Below, piece by piece: positions 22,259-32,959 of a DNA stretch of 64,000 bases (position 1 is the first letter of the stretch; each line of letters opens with the position of its first letter). The DNA comes from Riptortus pedestris. Its lineage: Eukaryota; Arthropoda; Insecta; Hemiptera; Alydidae. The notes below the pieces were generated by a model. It did no database searches. It worked only from the letters and a program-made list of their open reading frames with translations, and was not told the origin of the DNA. Both the position numbers and the translations under genes were made by a program. The stretch lies in assembly GCA_019009955.1 (NCBI GenBank), contig CM032228.1:128865001-128929000 (forward strand), given 5' to 3'.

Positions 22259-23558
22259 ACAACAAAACAAGCTGCCCTCCTCCTGGAGGGTTCCCCTCAG
22301 GAACAGCCTCCTAATCTGCCCAACTGGGTAATGTTAAAAAAAAGATCTTTTTTTTTTTTTTTTTTTTAAAAAAAAAATTTTTTAAAACAGGAAATTTGTA
22401 TTAAATTTTGATAGGGCCATGTGAAGAGGAGTGCAGCTTTGCATCGTGCCTTTATTTATATAAGTGATAATTTATAATTCTTGCCGAATGTTTTATAACG
22501 ACTGTTGATAAATTCTGGAGGTCGTTCGTGGATAATCCCAATTCTTTTAGAGTTTCGGCCGTCCTTTGGGATATTGCACCTCTTGCACCTATCAGGAGAC
22601 CTTTGACGCTCCATCTTTCAATAGCGTATTTTTCCTTGAAGTACCCACAGCAAGGTTCGTAAATCTTCCTCTTTTCCTTGTCTACTTCTGTTGACTGGTT
22701 GATATTGGTTTCGAACCTTACTGTGGGATCTAGGATGACTCCTTCGTTTTCGATTCTTTTTATGATTATGATGTCTGCTCGTTTCGGCGATCCATCAGAA
22801 GATTTGCATGCAACCTCTTCATAGACTTCCCAATCTCTGTGGTATCTTTTTATTAGTTGGGCTATGTCTGTTCTTACATTATGGTGACGGCTGTTGCGCA
22901 TCAACTCTCCCCATTTGCAAGAACCTAGGACATGAGGTAGGGTTTCAATCTCACTGCAATGGCGGTAGCGGGTTGATCCTAGGTTCCTACCAGGGATTGA
23001 GTGCACAGGAATCAGGTTGACATTCATTTTGATAGCCGTCGACCACTCTGAACAGGAAAGGCCCTTCTTCGTAGATACCCATTGGTTGCTAGGCTTCCAT
23101 TCTTTAAAATTGATGACTCCTTTCCCTTTGGATGGGAGGGAACTCCATTCGATAAACGAGTTTTCTCTGAGTTCCTGGCGAATTTTTCTCACATCAATTT
23201 TAGCCTTTTGTTCTACATGCAAACCGTTGAAGCATTGGGCTATTTCTTCTTCAACGTTTCTTGAAGCCATCACATAGTCATTATTATTATTGATGAGGGT
23301 CAGGCAAATATTAAGATGTTGAAGAAACGCTTCCCATTCAGCCCTGAACAAGCCCAATCCTCGCAGGTTTCTTGGTGCATAGATCATCGTGTCAGGAGTG
23401 TCAGAAGGAAGAGAGAGAATTTCTTTTATACAGCTTCTGATGACTTTGTCTATTTTCACAAGAAATGATGGCTTTAGATCTTTAAGAGGGGCACATTGGA
23501 GTGGATAAATTATAGTGGGCCATATATACTGATTTATAATATTTAGTTTTTGATCTGC

Positions 23559-23561
<3 letters not shown>
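22255..23561 (-). mobile_element. 5'-truncated R2/R4-type LINE insertion
   Basis: A minus-strand insert of about 1.3 kb whose both ends abut AT microsatellite. Its 3' end (left side) is untranslated: small stem-loops (CCCTCCTCCTGGAGGG at about 22275-22290; GGTTCCCCTCAGGAACAGCC at about 22290-22309) and an A/T homopolymer stretch near 22346-22385. Its 5' end (right side) is truncated within the reverse-transcriptase thumb. The coding part is described separately. 5' truncation with an intact 3' end is what target-primed reverse transcription leaves. Confidence 0.7.
22452..23561 (-). pseudogene. R2/R4-like retrotransposon polyprotein, C-terminal part (RT thumb, zinc knuckle, restriction-like endonuclease)
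   Basis: About 370 codons open to a stop at 22452. In order: RT thumb/C-terminal region (YIWPTIIYPLQCAPL, then LSLPSDTPDTMIYAPRNLRG + LGLF), as in R2-clade proteins; a knuckle region YRHCSEIETLPHVLGSC, in which the family's CX2CX7HX4C has Tyr for the first Cys; RH-N basic stretch (NSRHHNVR); then a restriction-like endonuclease with RADIIII (catalytic Asp), GVILDPTVRFE, DKEKRKIYEP (Lys, Tyr), and the C-terminal VKGLLIGARGAISQRTAETL + KELGL. Family knowledge: such proteins nick target DNA and prime reverse transcription on it. The reading frame can be extended upstream through the AT repeat into family 1 sequence, but that extension is an artefact. The missing N-terminal DNA-binding and RT core make it non-autonomous; the open frame is surprisingly intact. 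Confidence 0.75.
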
Positions 23562-23632
<71 letters not shown>

Positions 23633-23755
23633 GAACGGACCTCATTTTCGTCATCTCCTGGGTAGGATCGATGGACATTTGAAGAAATTTTTCGAAACTC
23701 GCGTCATGAGTACGACCTCAATAGCTGATTTCCCTTAGGGGAAATCTGCTAAAAG

Positions 23756-24188
23756 TCCGTCACGCAGGGGCTGCGTAAACTAAGCAGATTTCCCACGTGA
23801 AGTTTTACAATAGAGAAATTTCACGAGAGCTGAGCAGTTAATGAAACGGCCGAACTGGCTTTTGGCGGGAAAGCCACTTCGTCCGTTAGCCGGCCAGATT
23901 TAATAAAAATGCAAATATCTCGGTTAATATTCAAGATAGAGAATAAATGTATATAACAATATTTATAGTAAATTTAATTTGTAATAAGATTGATTCTGTA
24001 CAATTTTTCGATCCGACGTATAGTAACGGAGATATTTCGAATTTTCGAAAATCCTCCCCTCTAAACCCCCCCCTCCCACTAGTCCGATTTCAGCCGTTAA
24101 CGAACTTGATCTTTCTTTTTACATAAAACGCTTAAATATGAAGTTTGGTAAGGATCAAACAAAAATTGCGACCGCTAGAGCGGTAACA

Positions 24189-24260
<72 letters not shown>

Positions 24261-24396
24261 TATATACACAGTTTTGAACGGACCTCATTTTTCTTCATCT
24301 ACTAGGTAGGATCGATGGACATTTGAAGAAAAATGTCGAAAATTCCGTCATGAGTACAACCTCAATAGCTGATTTCCCTTAAGGGAAATCTGCTAA
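23756..24396 (+). repeat. family 1 copy C, full length, head to tail with copy B
   Basis: 641 bp. Starts TCCGTCACGCAGGGGCTGCG three bases after the end of copy B. Same 5' variant as B (ACAATAGAGAAATTTCA), nearly identical internal block, a compound core of (AT)n then (GATA)n at about 24193-24265, then TTGAACGGACCTCATTTTTC, GGTAGGATCGATGGACATTT and the intact hairpin GATTTCCCTTAAGGGAAATC + TGCTAA. Copies B and C share the AATCCTCCCCTCTAAACCCC wording, so they are close relatives. Confidence 0.85.
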
Positions 24397-24958
24397 TAAA
24401 ATCAAATTTAAGTAGATTTTAATTAACTTTCTGAAGGAGGAGATTTTTCCTTACTCTGTAATGAAATTCTGGAAATGGTCCTACTCACTTTCTTCATCGT
24501 GAAGTCGTGACCTTCGTCCATAATATTTAATAACAGAGCAACATTATTACCGCTGCAGCTGGCCCTAATTAGGTAGAAAGATAACGATAATGATCGGAGC
24601 GATCACTTTATTTTTACAACCTCAATCATATTCTGAAATATTTGAAAGTGTGTAATATAACAATAATAATTCCGTTTTAAAGTCTCATTTAATTTCTTTC
24701 TTTTTTAAAAAGAGAAATAATATTCCCGTCCTATAATGAGGACGGCTAAAGCAAGATCCCTTAATATTGAAAAAATACTTTGGTTTTCTTGTTAACTAAT
24801 AAATGGATAGATAGAAAATTTATTCCTTAATAGATTTAACATCTTTAAGCAAGGAGTTCGCCTCCAAATCACAAACAAGATGCACTTGAATAAAAAACCA
24901 TGAGTAAAACTACATAAATAAATAGTCTATAAAAATCTAGTTATTAACTACACATTTA

Positions 24959-25025
<67 letters not shown>

Positions 25026-25970
25026 GAAATAGAAAACCAATGAGATTGCTTACATAGAAATGATAGAAACTTAATATGAACTTGGTTAACTTTAATAGCT
25101 TAAAGAAAATATAATAATAATTATAATTATGAATTTTTACATGTTTCCCAAATACTCATAAAGCACATAGCTTCGTATTTTAACATTTTCTCTAACAAAT
25201 TGTTAGTCAAAGTAGCATCGTCAACGTTCAGCGCACATTATAGGAATATACGTGGAACCTTAGGAGAAGACTATCTCAGATTCAGATGCATTATAAACAA
25301 ATTAAGAATAACTCCCAAGTAAGGCTTGATGGGGACAGGCTTCAATGATGAAGCCTGAATAAATGGACCTTTAAGTTTGAGCCCACTTCCTCCTGTCTCT
25401 ATGTAATAGTAATGAACTTGACAATATGAAACACTTTTTCATCTCATCCTCTATTTTAACATCTATACGGCCGAAGTTTATACAGGAATATATTAGGAAG
25501 ATGGTAGACACCAATTTAGTATTTGAGGACTTCTTGTTAACTTATAATAATACTCTAAACCTCAGACATAATTTTTATTTGCATAAAGCTAAAACCTTGG
25601 ATGAACGCAACTAAAAAATATTCGTACTAGTGACCAAAAATAAGAGGATAACTGTGAGCGAATATAATAAAAATTTATACGTACTTCTATATGTTTATGT
25701 ACATATAACTAACTATGTGAGGAGTCTAAAATTGCATTTAGTAAATAGTAACACTAAGCAAGTTGCAGGCTACAATAGTATTACTGCGAGCAATCAGAAA
25801 CGGGAGTGGAATTGGTAGCTTAAGGTTTAATTAAACTCAGCGTCACATTAACGACTTATTTAACTTGGTATTATTATTTAGAGTTTAGAAAATATTAATA
25901 TTTTAAAACACCAACTATAAAGAAGAGCTGTAAGGATGATCAGAAACAAAATAGTCTATCATACGGTCAC
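24397..25970. other. no gene seen; one (AT)n(CA)n tract
   Basis: AT-rich. Compound microsatellite (AT)n(AC)n at 24961-25024. Open frames of 62 codons each at 25426-25614 and 25630-25818 show no motif I can name. A small hairpin, GGCTTCAATGATGAAGCC, lies at about 25349-25366. Confidence 0.4.
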
Positions 25971-25977
25971 ATAAAAC

Positions 25978-26115
25978 ATTTAAATATGGTAACGATCAGA
26001 CAAAAAATTACGACCGATATATATATATTATTTAGTTTTGAACGGACCTCATTTTCGTCATCTCTGGGCAGAATCCATGGGCATTTGAATAAATGTTTGA
26101 AAATACCTGGGTGAC
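25978..26115 (+). repeat. family 1 fragment, core and 3' block
   Basis: CATAAAACATTTAAATATGG and ATTACGACCGATATATATAT lead into TTGAACGGACCTCATTTTCG and TGGGCAGAATCCATGGGCAT. The fragment stops before the terminal hairpin. Confidence 0.6.
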
Positions 26116-26119
26116 CTTA

Positions 26120-29100
26120 GCTTGGTTTGTAGAAGATATTATGCAAAATGTAATTGTAATGATGAATTAATTCAAAAATATTGATAAAGTATATATAAAT
26201 TAATGCAATCTATTAATAAATATTACCAATTTAACTAGTATTACTAAATTCATTTTAACTAGCTTCTTGAGTTTACAAGAAAGGCTGATTTTTCACCTGA
26301 GTCAATCTCTCTCAGTATTTATGTAATATTTTTATATTAGTATATAATTTTTGTGCTCTCCTGACACATAGTTATGCTTTTAGGATTAAATCGTTTATTT
26401 GTTTTGGAATGATAACTTAACATTTTATGAACAAACTGAACATATTTCTATTTTTTATTTTTTTTTTGTTTTTTTTAATTTATCTGTACACCCTTTATCT
26501 AGTACTGCCAATGTAATGTAACTGGTGACGCAAATCGTCTTTAGAATAAAATCCTTGTAGAGAAATAGTGCAACAACTTTTATTCCTTGTTTATCAACAA
26601 CAAGCTTTCACTGTATTGACAGATCTCCTCTTCTGCAGTAGTCGAGGAAGGTATAATAAACCGATATTAATATTGTTGTTACATAAATGTTGATGTTTTG
26701 GATGTAAAAAGCGCCACATATAAGTTGGTTAATCCTATCTCCTTCACAGAAATATATTTAGCGCTAAGTTTTTTCAAAAGCTATCAGAGCCGTATAATAC
26801 AAGAAACAGCAAACTTCACATCTTTAAAACAGCTTAGCCAAAATACCTTATCATTAACAAATAAATATATACATTTCTAACACTAAAACACATGAAAAAA
26901 TTGTAGGACTGGCAGCTTGAGTGTGTGTGAATACAAAATAATATTTTTGTATAAGAAATCATGCATTGCAGATTCTAAATATACCTAATTGTTAATAGTC
27001 TGAACAACAATTCCTCATGCTTAATACAAATATCGTTGAAATTAGCGTCTAATAAAACATATAGTGGCTTACATAATTGTATATAAAACATTTGGATATA
27101 TTAGCTACCTAAATGAAAATACTTTGAATTTTATACGGTTTTATCTCTCTATTTTGCTAAAATCCTTTTTTAATTTTTGTGAGTTATTATGTTTACTCCC
27201 TTATTAAGTCCTCCATCATTAGTGTCATAAGAACCTTTACATCTAACTTGTAATATAAATTCTATTTGAATACTAGCCTATCGCACCGCACCTATCCTCC
27301 AGTACCTAATCTAGCCTAACCTCAAGTACCTATTCTATCATATCTTCAAGTACCAAACATCTTTTTTGAACGCGACATTCTCTGTCTTGTGCAATCTAAG
27401 CATCAAATATTCCTTAGTATCATTATCTTGATGGCCGGAATTTTCTGTAATCGGACAGGCTTATTGAGCTCCATGTTGCCGAAACTTACGGCAAAAGAAA
27501 TTAATATAAAAATTATGAATAGTAATGTTAACAATTGTAATAGCAGAGGACTAGGTTCTTTAAGCTCTTTAGCGACTGGTTATATGCAGGTTATAGAGAT
27601 ATCAATGTAAAAATGCCTCTGTCGGCGGTCGGACTGATTGGCGGCCTTTTACACTGTCAGTGACATAGGGCCTTTAATGTACCATTGTAATGTAGTTAAT
27701 TTATTTATTTATAAAAATGTTAACATAACATAATAGGATACATCAATTATTTTTGATTTCTATAAAAAAATTTCTAATATTGAGTGAATCAGTTTATGTA
27801 TTATTAAATAATATTTCACTTATATAATGCATCTGTTATAAAATTATCAAAAATTTCATAAATATATATTTTATAAAAACCATCATTATAATTATATATA
27901 TAATATATTAATTTCGTTAACAATCAACACAACTCTCAATATATAACGCGTAAACTTATCGACATGCTTTGTTATTATTCTTTAATTTATTAAGGATGAT
28001 GTGACTTATGGATGATGTGCTACACGTGAGCTTTCGCTCTAAGTGCTAGCTTAGGACAAAGTTGAGTTTAACGGAATATTTAAATTAAAGTGTATTCCAA
28101 CACCCTTCGGACACGGCTGTGAAGCCAAGTTCGTTCGACACACGTTCTTTTGACGAAAGTCAGCTTGACTAACGGTTTTAGACAAACGTCGTTTGAACAG
28201 AATATCTTTTGAACAAGGCAGTTTGCCTTACAATCCAATCGTTCCACCGCTACTTCGCGCTGCTGATAAGTCACCGTATAACGAAAACGATCAACACCAA
28301 AGTCCCACTTCTAACAATGAAACTTAACTGTTACAGGTATGTTTCGGGATGCACTTTCAGTGCGTTGACATGTTTGGGATGACTTCGTTTTGATCTTGCT
28401 TTAGACAAACGTCATTTGAACAGAATATCTGTTATATTTTATTTTATAATAAAGGTTTTTAAGAACGTGCTAATTATATTAGAGTTGTAATTAAATAATA
28501 AAAATAATGATCTAGCTTAGACTTACCTTGTAGTAGGGCAGTAGAGAGTTGGAGGAGTATATGGAAAGAGGTGGCAAAGAGGAAGAACCGCTGCGGAAGG
28601 AGGAGGTGGCTAAGCCATGGGGACATTATAGTTGGGCACTGAGGGCATCGCTTCACTTTCGATCTCAGTCAGTGAGAGTTACTCTGGGAGGGGAATCTGG
28701 ACCTTCTACGTCACGACTCTCCCCCTTCCCTTACTCTTTTTTCCATTAATAAAAATTGTACACCTCCAAGTTTAATTATTACTGTATTACTCGCAGTTGA
28801 CGGGTTGAAATAGTAATAGTTTCCCGTGGAAATATAAAGATAGGACACTCAAAATCATCCCGTCATATCCACCAATAATACAAATGCCTTGTATCAAGGA
28901 ACAGTAAAAGTGCCGACATTCATTTGTTTTACTCGAGGTATAAGCAGTTAGAAGAATTTATGATTAGAATTGCAGTCGGAAATTAATTGATATAATAATT
29001 TGTTCCCGTCGAATATTAAATATTGGATAATCGGAAGCACTAAATAATCCATTAATTGCCTTCACATTATACATATTTATAGTATCACGAATGAAACGTG

Positions 29101-29990
29101 GATGTCTATTGGATGAATATTTGCGATTTTTTTATCGTTCTTGGGACCAAATAAATCAAGTTTCCCGTCATAATAAAACGATTTTATCATCTTAGCATCC
29201 GGAAAGACAATATAATATAATTTTGTCCAGGCTTTTTGAAGTATTGCCATAGCAGAATGTATGAGGTTTGCCCGAAGTCGGAAATAACTAGAAACTTAGT
29301 TGCACGTCTTTGACGATTGAAATTAAAATGGTTTCCTCGTGAAATTTAATTAAGGTTATTCCAATCCCATATCATATCAATGGTAGAGAAGCATAATGTA
29401 GCCCACTTTGACAATACTCATTCCCTTAATACACATACAATAAATTTCTCAATTATAATGAGCCAATTTCAAAAAGACTGGTTCCCGGAAGTCGAAATTT
29501 CACCATTCATAAATGTGAAAGAAATCGTTATTCTAAATACCATTTGTTCTTTACATTTTTTTTTTTTATATAACCAATTCTAACAAAGATATAAGTAATA
29601 TCCACGTCGAAATAAACCTCCCCTACTAGTTGAAAATTCGGATTCTCATAGGCGATGTTGTTCCTTAGGATAATTGATTGAAAAATATAAATATCCATAG
29701 AGCGGACAGATAGACAGACAATATTTTCAATTTTGTTGCCATTTTTAGTAGAATAGCTTGAAACGTAAACAAAAAAAAAATTGGTCCCCGTCGAATTTAA
29801 AGATAATCAGAAAAACCTTAAAGTTTTATTTATATAGATATCAAACGACTCATAAGCATAAATATCCGAATCTGCAATAACCAAATAATTCATTGTACTT
29901 ATTAATTAGGACAACCTCTCACCTCTCGCCCCCTCACTTTTAATTAATCATTCTCATTCCAAAATCCAGCTGAACTGGCCTTTACCAAAT
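26120..29990. other. no gene seen
   Basis: AT-rich throughout. I noted a near-identical 30-bp direct repeat beginning TTTAGACAAACGTC at about 28176 and again at about 28401, and a moderately GC-rich, minus-strand pyrimidine-rich stretch (28500-28750) that ends with a consensus-like donor ACAAGGTAAGTC at about 28522-28533. The last could be a 5' non-coding exon of a minus-strand gene, but nothing else supports it. Confidence 0.35.
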
Positions 29991-29999
29991 TTTGCTAGA

Positions 30000-30130
30000 G
30001 TATATCTCTTGAGGAAAAGCTGCTAACGAGGTTGATCATTTGATGCGATTTTCGAAACATTTCTTCAAGCTCAATCAAATCTACCTAGGGGAATGACGAA
30101 AATGATGTCTGTTCAAATGTAAATTCATAT
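30000..30130 (-). repeat. family 1 fragment, 3' half
   Basis: Minus-strand 3' block: GCGATTTTCGAAACATTTCT at about 30040, AATCTACCTAGGGGAATGAC (complement of the GTCATCTCC..GGTAGGAT region) and ATGTCTGTTCAAATG. Followed within 10 bases by a family 2 start-like hairpin at 30133-30165. Confidence 0.5.
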
Positions 30131-30180
30131 ATACTGGCTGAGGTTCCCAGCTTTGCTCGGGAATTATTTTGATCGAATGT
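30131..30180 (+). repeat. family 2 end hairpin, fragment
   Basis: ATACTGGCTGAGGTTCCCAG followed by CTTTGCTCGGGAATTATTTT corresponds to the family 2 start TACTAGCTAAGGTACCCGGC + TTCGCTCGGGAA. Internal units do not follow. Confidence 0.45.
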
Positions 30181-30481
30181 GTGTTAATTATTGCAATGCT
30201 TCTCTAAACACATATCCTTTACATTTACCGCCTTAGTATTTACATATATACTTAGCTTTATAGCGTTCTACGGAAAATTGATGCACTATTATAGAATTAT
30301 TAGAAGTCGCTTTCTAGTCTACCCAAACGCTATCCGTCATATAAATTATTATCATGGGTTTTATTCATTATTATTATTATTAAGTACAAAGTAACAGTAA
30401 AGGTTTCTTTCCCATCAATAGAGGTCCCCAAGTTCAACAACGGTGGTTATTATATACCACCAAGCTCTTTAAAAATAAACG

Positions 30482-30979
30482 TCCGTCACGCAGGGGCTGC
30501 TTAAACTAAGCAGATTTCCCTCTTGAAATTTAACAGTAGATAAATCTACATACTGGTAAAACAACACAACCGTGAATATTAAGTGAATAAATACAAACGG
30601 TAATAAGAAATCTTTCAGTAAATGTTAATATTTCCCGAATGGGAAGAGCATGAAATGTAAACAAACAGGTCTGCCAACCTCTTATCGGAAAGAAATACAA
30701 TTACTGAAATATATCAGAACATAGCATATTAATTTTATTGAAAACTATTTACTATATCTAGTACTGTGAATAATAATAATGTTTATCTCAATCAATCAAA
30801 TTTTAGTTGTTCAAGAAGACGGGGGGGGGGGGGGGGTCACCAGAACGACATATTTGCATGTCTTGAAAACAATATGTAGTATTTAAGCTTCGAATAATGT
30901 TGTTTACTATATAACAGAGTATTTTTTATGTAACATGAGTAGAAGTGGAGCTTTGCTGAAGACTGAAAACTAAAAAAGG
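30482..30979 (+). repeat. family 1 copy D, poly-G variant, truncated at the 3' side
   Basis: Starts TCCGTCACGCAGGGGCTGCT, then AGCAGATTTCCC and the variant 5' block shared with the copy at 13531 (TAGATAAATCTACATACTGG, CAAACGGTAATAAGAAAT, ACAGGTCTGCCAACCTCTTA), a 17-18-base G run near 30819-30836, then GAGTAGAAGTGGAGCTTTGC + TGAAGACTGAAAACT. It breaks off where copy E starts. Confidence 0.75.
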
Positions 30980-31239
30980 TCCGTCACACAGGGGCTGCGT
31001 AAACTAAGTAGTCCAATTTCAGTGGTTAACGAACTCCATCTTTCTTTTTACAAAAAAAAATAACTAAATATCGAATTATCAACAAATAAATGAATAAATA
31101 TATATTTATATACAATGTTGAACGGACCTTATTTTCGTCATCTCCTAGGTAGGATCCATGGACATTTGAAGAAAACATTCGAAAATCGCATCATGAATAC
31201 GACCTCAATAGCTGATTTCCCTTAAGGGAAATCTGCTAA
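30980..31239 (+). repeat. family 1 copy E, internally deleted
   Basis: TCCGTCACACAGGGGCTGCG and CTAAGTA are followed directly by the late internal block (TCCAATTTCAGTGGTTAACG), a short AT core, TTGAACGGACCTTATTTTCG and the intact terminal hairpin GATTTCCCTTAAGGGAAATC + TGCTAA. About 260 bp; both ends are kept, the 5' variant block is gone. Confidence 0.8.
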
Positions 31240-31395
31240 TATACTTCTATATGATCGAAATAATAAGAGTAGGTAGTGCATGTAAGTAGTTAGTTGTATG
31301 CGCATTAATACAGTGAAATATATATGTTCAGTCGTCTTTGAATTGAATTTCCCGCGCTCGCTTAGTTCACAAACCCGCCGCATATGGAGATCACC

Positions 31396-31467
31396 AAGGC
31401 GGTGGCCTATAGATAAAGATCATAAAGGCGGTGGCCTATAGATAAAGATCATAAAGGCGGTGGCCAA
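31396..31467. repeat. 29-bp tandem repeat, about 2.4 units
   Basis: The motif AAGGCGGTGGCC starts at 31396, 31425 and 31454, giving a period of 29 bp; the first two units are identical (AAGGCGGTGGCCTATAGATA + AAGATCATA) and the third diverges after GGCC. Confidence 0.9.
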
Positions 31468-31519
31468 TAGCGGAAACTACGGCGCTAGCTCAAGAAGGCA
31501 CCGGCTGGTTTCAATCGGA

Positions 31520-31885
31520 ACGAGCAGTTGGGCTTTGTCCCTCTCCGGGTTCGTTTCTGGCGCTACAGTAATAGTGTACCCCAGAGATAACCCCTCCAGA
31601 GATAACCGCTCAGTTGGGATCTATTCCGCTCCAGAGTTGGGCTTGGTCCCTCTCCAGGGACGTTTCTACTGCTACAGTTATAGTCTTCCCGCTCCACAGA
31701 CAGTAGTAGTGTCTCCAGCGCCATTGTTGATTGTGCTTCGACTTAAAAGATAACAGTTGGGCTTTGTCCCTCTTTGGGGTCGTTTCTACCGCTACAGTAA
31801 TAGTGTACCCCGCTTCAGAGATAACCACTCAGTTGGGTTTAGTCCCTCTCCAGGGATGGTTCTACCGCTATAGTGTAATAGTCTA
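31520..31885. repeat. GC-rich minisatellite with irregular units of about 76-120 bp
   Basis: The motif AGTTGGGCTTTGTCCCTCTC recurs with changes at about 31525, 31635, 31755 and 31830, each time followed by GTTTCTACCGCTACAGT-like sequence and often ACCCCGCTCCAGAGATAACC. The units contain a self-complementary GTCCCTCTCCAGGGAC. The GC content is far above that of the flanks. Overlapping reading frames on both strands follow from the repeat and have no known domain. Confidence 0.8.
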
Positions 31886-32484
31886 TCTTACAAGTTTTCA
31901 CCAGGCACAAATAACTAGGTACATCTCCCCTGCAAATTCACTCTCTACCTTGTTTTGTTAAAAAAGTTTATTTCTAAAAATTAAACAATAATAATGTTTT
32001 ATTCATCCACATTCCTGCAGATAATTTACATTAATAAAAGTGAAAGCATTAAATGAAATAAAAGCATAAACAAATGTGAGATGCGGGGGAGGGTAGAAAG
32101 GATCTTTATAGCCTTCTCATGAACCTCATTCACGGTATAACATTGAATTAGATATGCCTGAAAAGACATAGTTTTTAATCATAATAAGCCATTGTCAGCT
32201 CGACTATGTCAAGTAAACTTTGAAGAGTGCTTACTTTCTAATTTTTTTAACAGAATACATCGTTGGCATTCGCTATAGATTAAACCTCATATTTCTATTA
32301 TTCTTTAATACTCTAAAAACTGTAAACAAGAACAAAAACACATATTATAATAGCGTCTTAAAGAATAAACGAAAATCAGTTTCTAATCAATCCTTTTTCA
32401 CTATTCAAAACATCGTGGACAAAGTAAATCATAACCATAGGAAGTATTCATCCATTTTAGACCCCATGATACAACAAAAAAACT
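31886..32484. other. no gene seen
   Basis: AT-rich; a 103-codon frame at 32220-32531 is low in complexity (K/N/F/I-rich), runs into the following family 1 copy and is not recognised. Confidence 0.35.
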
Positions 32485-32889
32485 CCGTCACGCTAGAGCT
32501 GTCTAAACAAAGCAAAATGTCATTATGCTAAAATGAAGCCCCGATGATTTCATTTCGCCGATGATTATATTCTTTATTTCTCCTTAGTATGAAACCAATA
32601 TAAACTCAGGGGCTCAGGTTAGCCATGTGAGTTAATGCGTTGGCCTAAATCTCACATGGTAAACCTAGAGTGGAGAGTTCGATTCCCATCAGGGCAATTG
32701 GCATTTACTTAATAACGAACTTGTTAAATAATATCCTCAGTCCCGCCCTGGCTAAAAAAATAGTTATCTGTAGATAACCCGCCCTAGTTGGGGCAACAAG
32801 TGGACGTTAATAAACAATAACAATAATAATAACAATCGCGTCATGAGTACGACATCAATAGCTGATTTTCCTTAAGAGAAATCTGCTAA
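32485..32889 (+). repeat. family 1 copy, internally deleted, with nested SINE
   Basis: 5' end CTCCGTCACGCTAGAGCTGT and AAACAAAGCAAAATG is decayed; 3' end TCGCGTCATGAGTACGACAT + CAATAGCTGATTTTCCTTAA + GAGAAATCTGCTAA is near intact (32836-32888). Most of the middle is replaced by a SINE at 32607-32834. Confidence 0.65.
32607..32834 (+). repeat. tRNA-like SINE copy 5
   Basis: Head CAGGTTAGCCATGTGAGTTA, then GCGTTGGCCTAAATCTCACA, GAGAGTTCGATTCCCATC (B-box-like, 32667-32684), CCGCCCTGGCTA, CTGTAGATAACCCGCCCTAG and the tail AAGTGGACGTTAATAAA followed by (CAATAA)-type repeats. The insertion sits inside the family 1 copy. Confidence 0.8.
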
Positions 32890-32959
32890 TAATGTAAACA
32901 GGAGCGGGGCTCGCTAATATTGAAATATAAGCGGGGCATGAGATGTTTAGTCACTCAGG

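Larger units (their letters stand above)
21732..23752 (+). repeat. family 1 copy B, split by a LINE insertion in its AT core
   Basis: Left part 21732-22254: TCCGTCACGCAGGGGCTGCG, CTAAGCAGATTTCCCACGTG, the internal block with TCGATCCGACGTATAGTAAC and ACCGCTAGAGCGGTAACAGA, then (AT)n 22190-22253. Right part 23562-23752: (AT)n to 23627, TTGAACGGACCTCATTTTCG, GGTAGGATCGATGGACATTT, CATGAGTACGACCTCAATAG and the hairpin CTGATTTCCCTTAGGGGAAA + TCTGCTAA. Between them sits a LINE fragment. Without the insert the copy would be about 0.7 kb, as for copy A. The next copy starts three bases after its CTAA. Confidence 0.8.

Noticed and set aside
20180..24200. Open frames starting in or crossing AT tracts (YIYIYI translations)
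   Set aside because: AT repeats translate as Tyr-Ile without stops and fuse unrelated sequences. Only the part of the 22452-23678 frame left of the repeat, up to about 23561, is accepted as coding remnant.
27389..27610. 73-codon frame with plausible composition at 27.4-27.6 kb
   Set aside because: No motif, no conserved family wording and no splice context; not enough to list as a gene.
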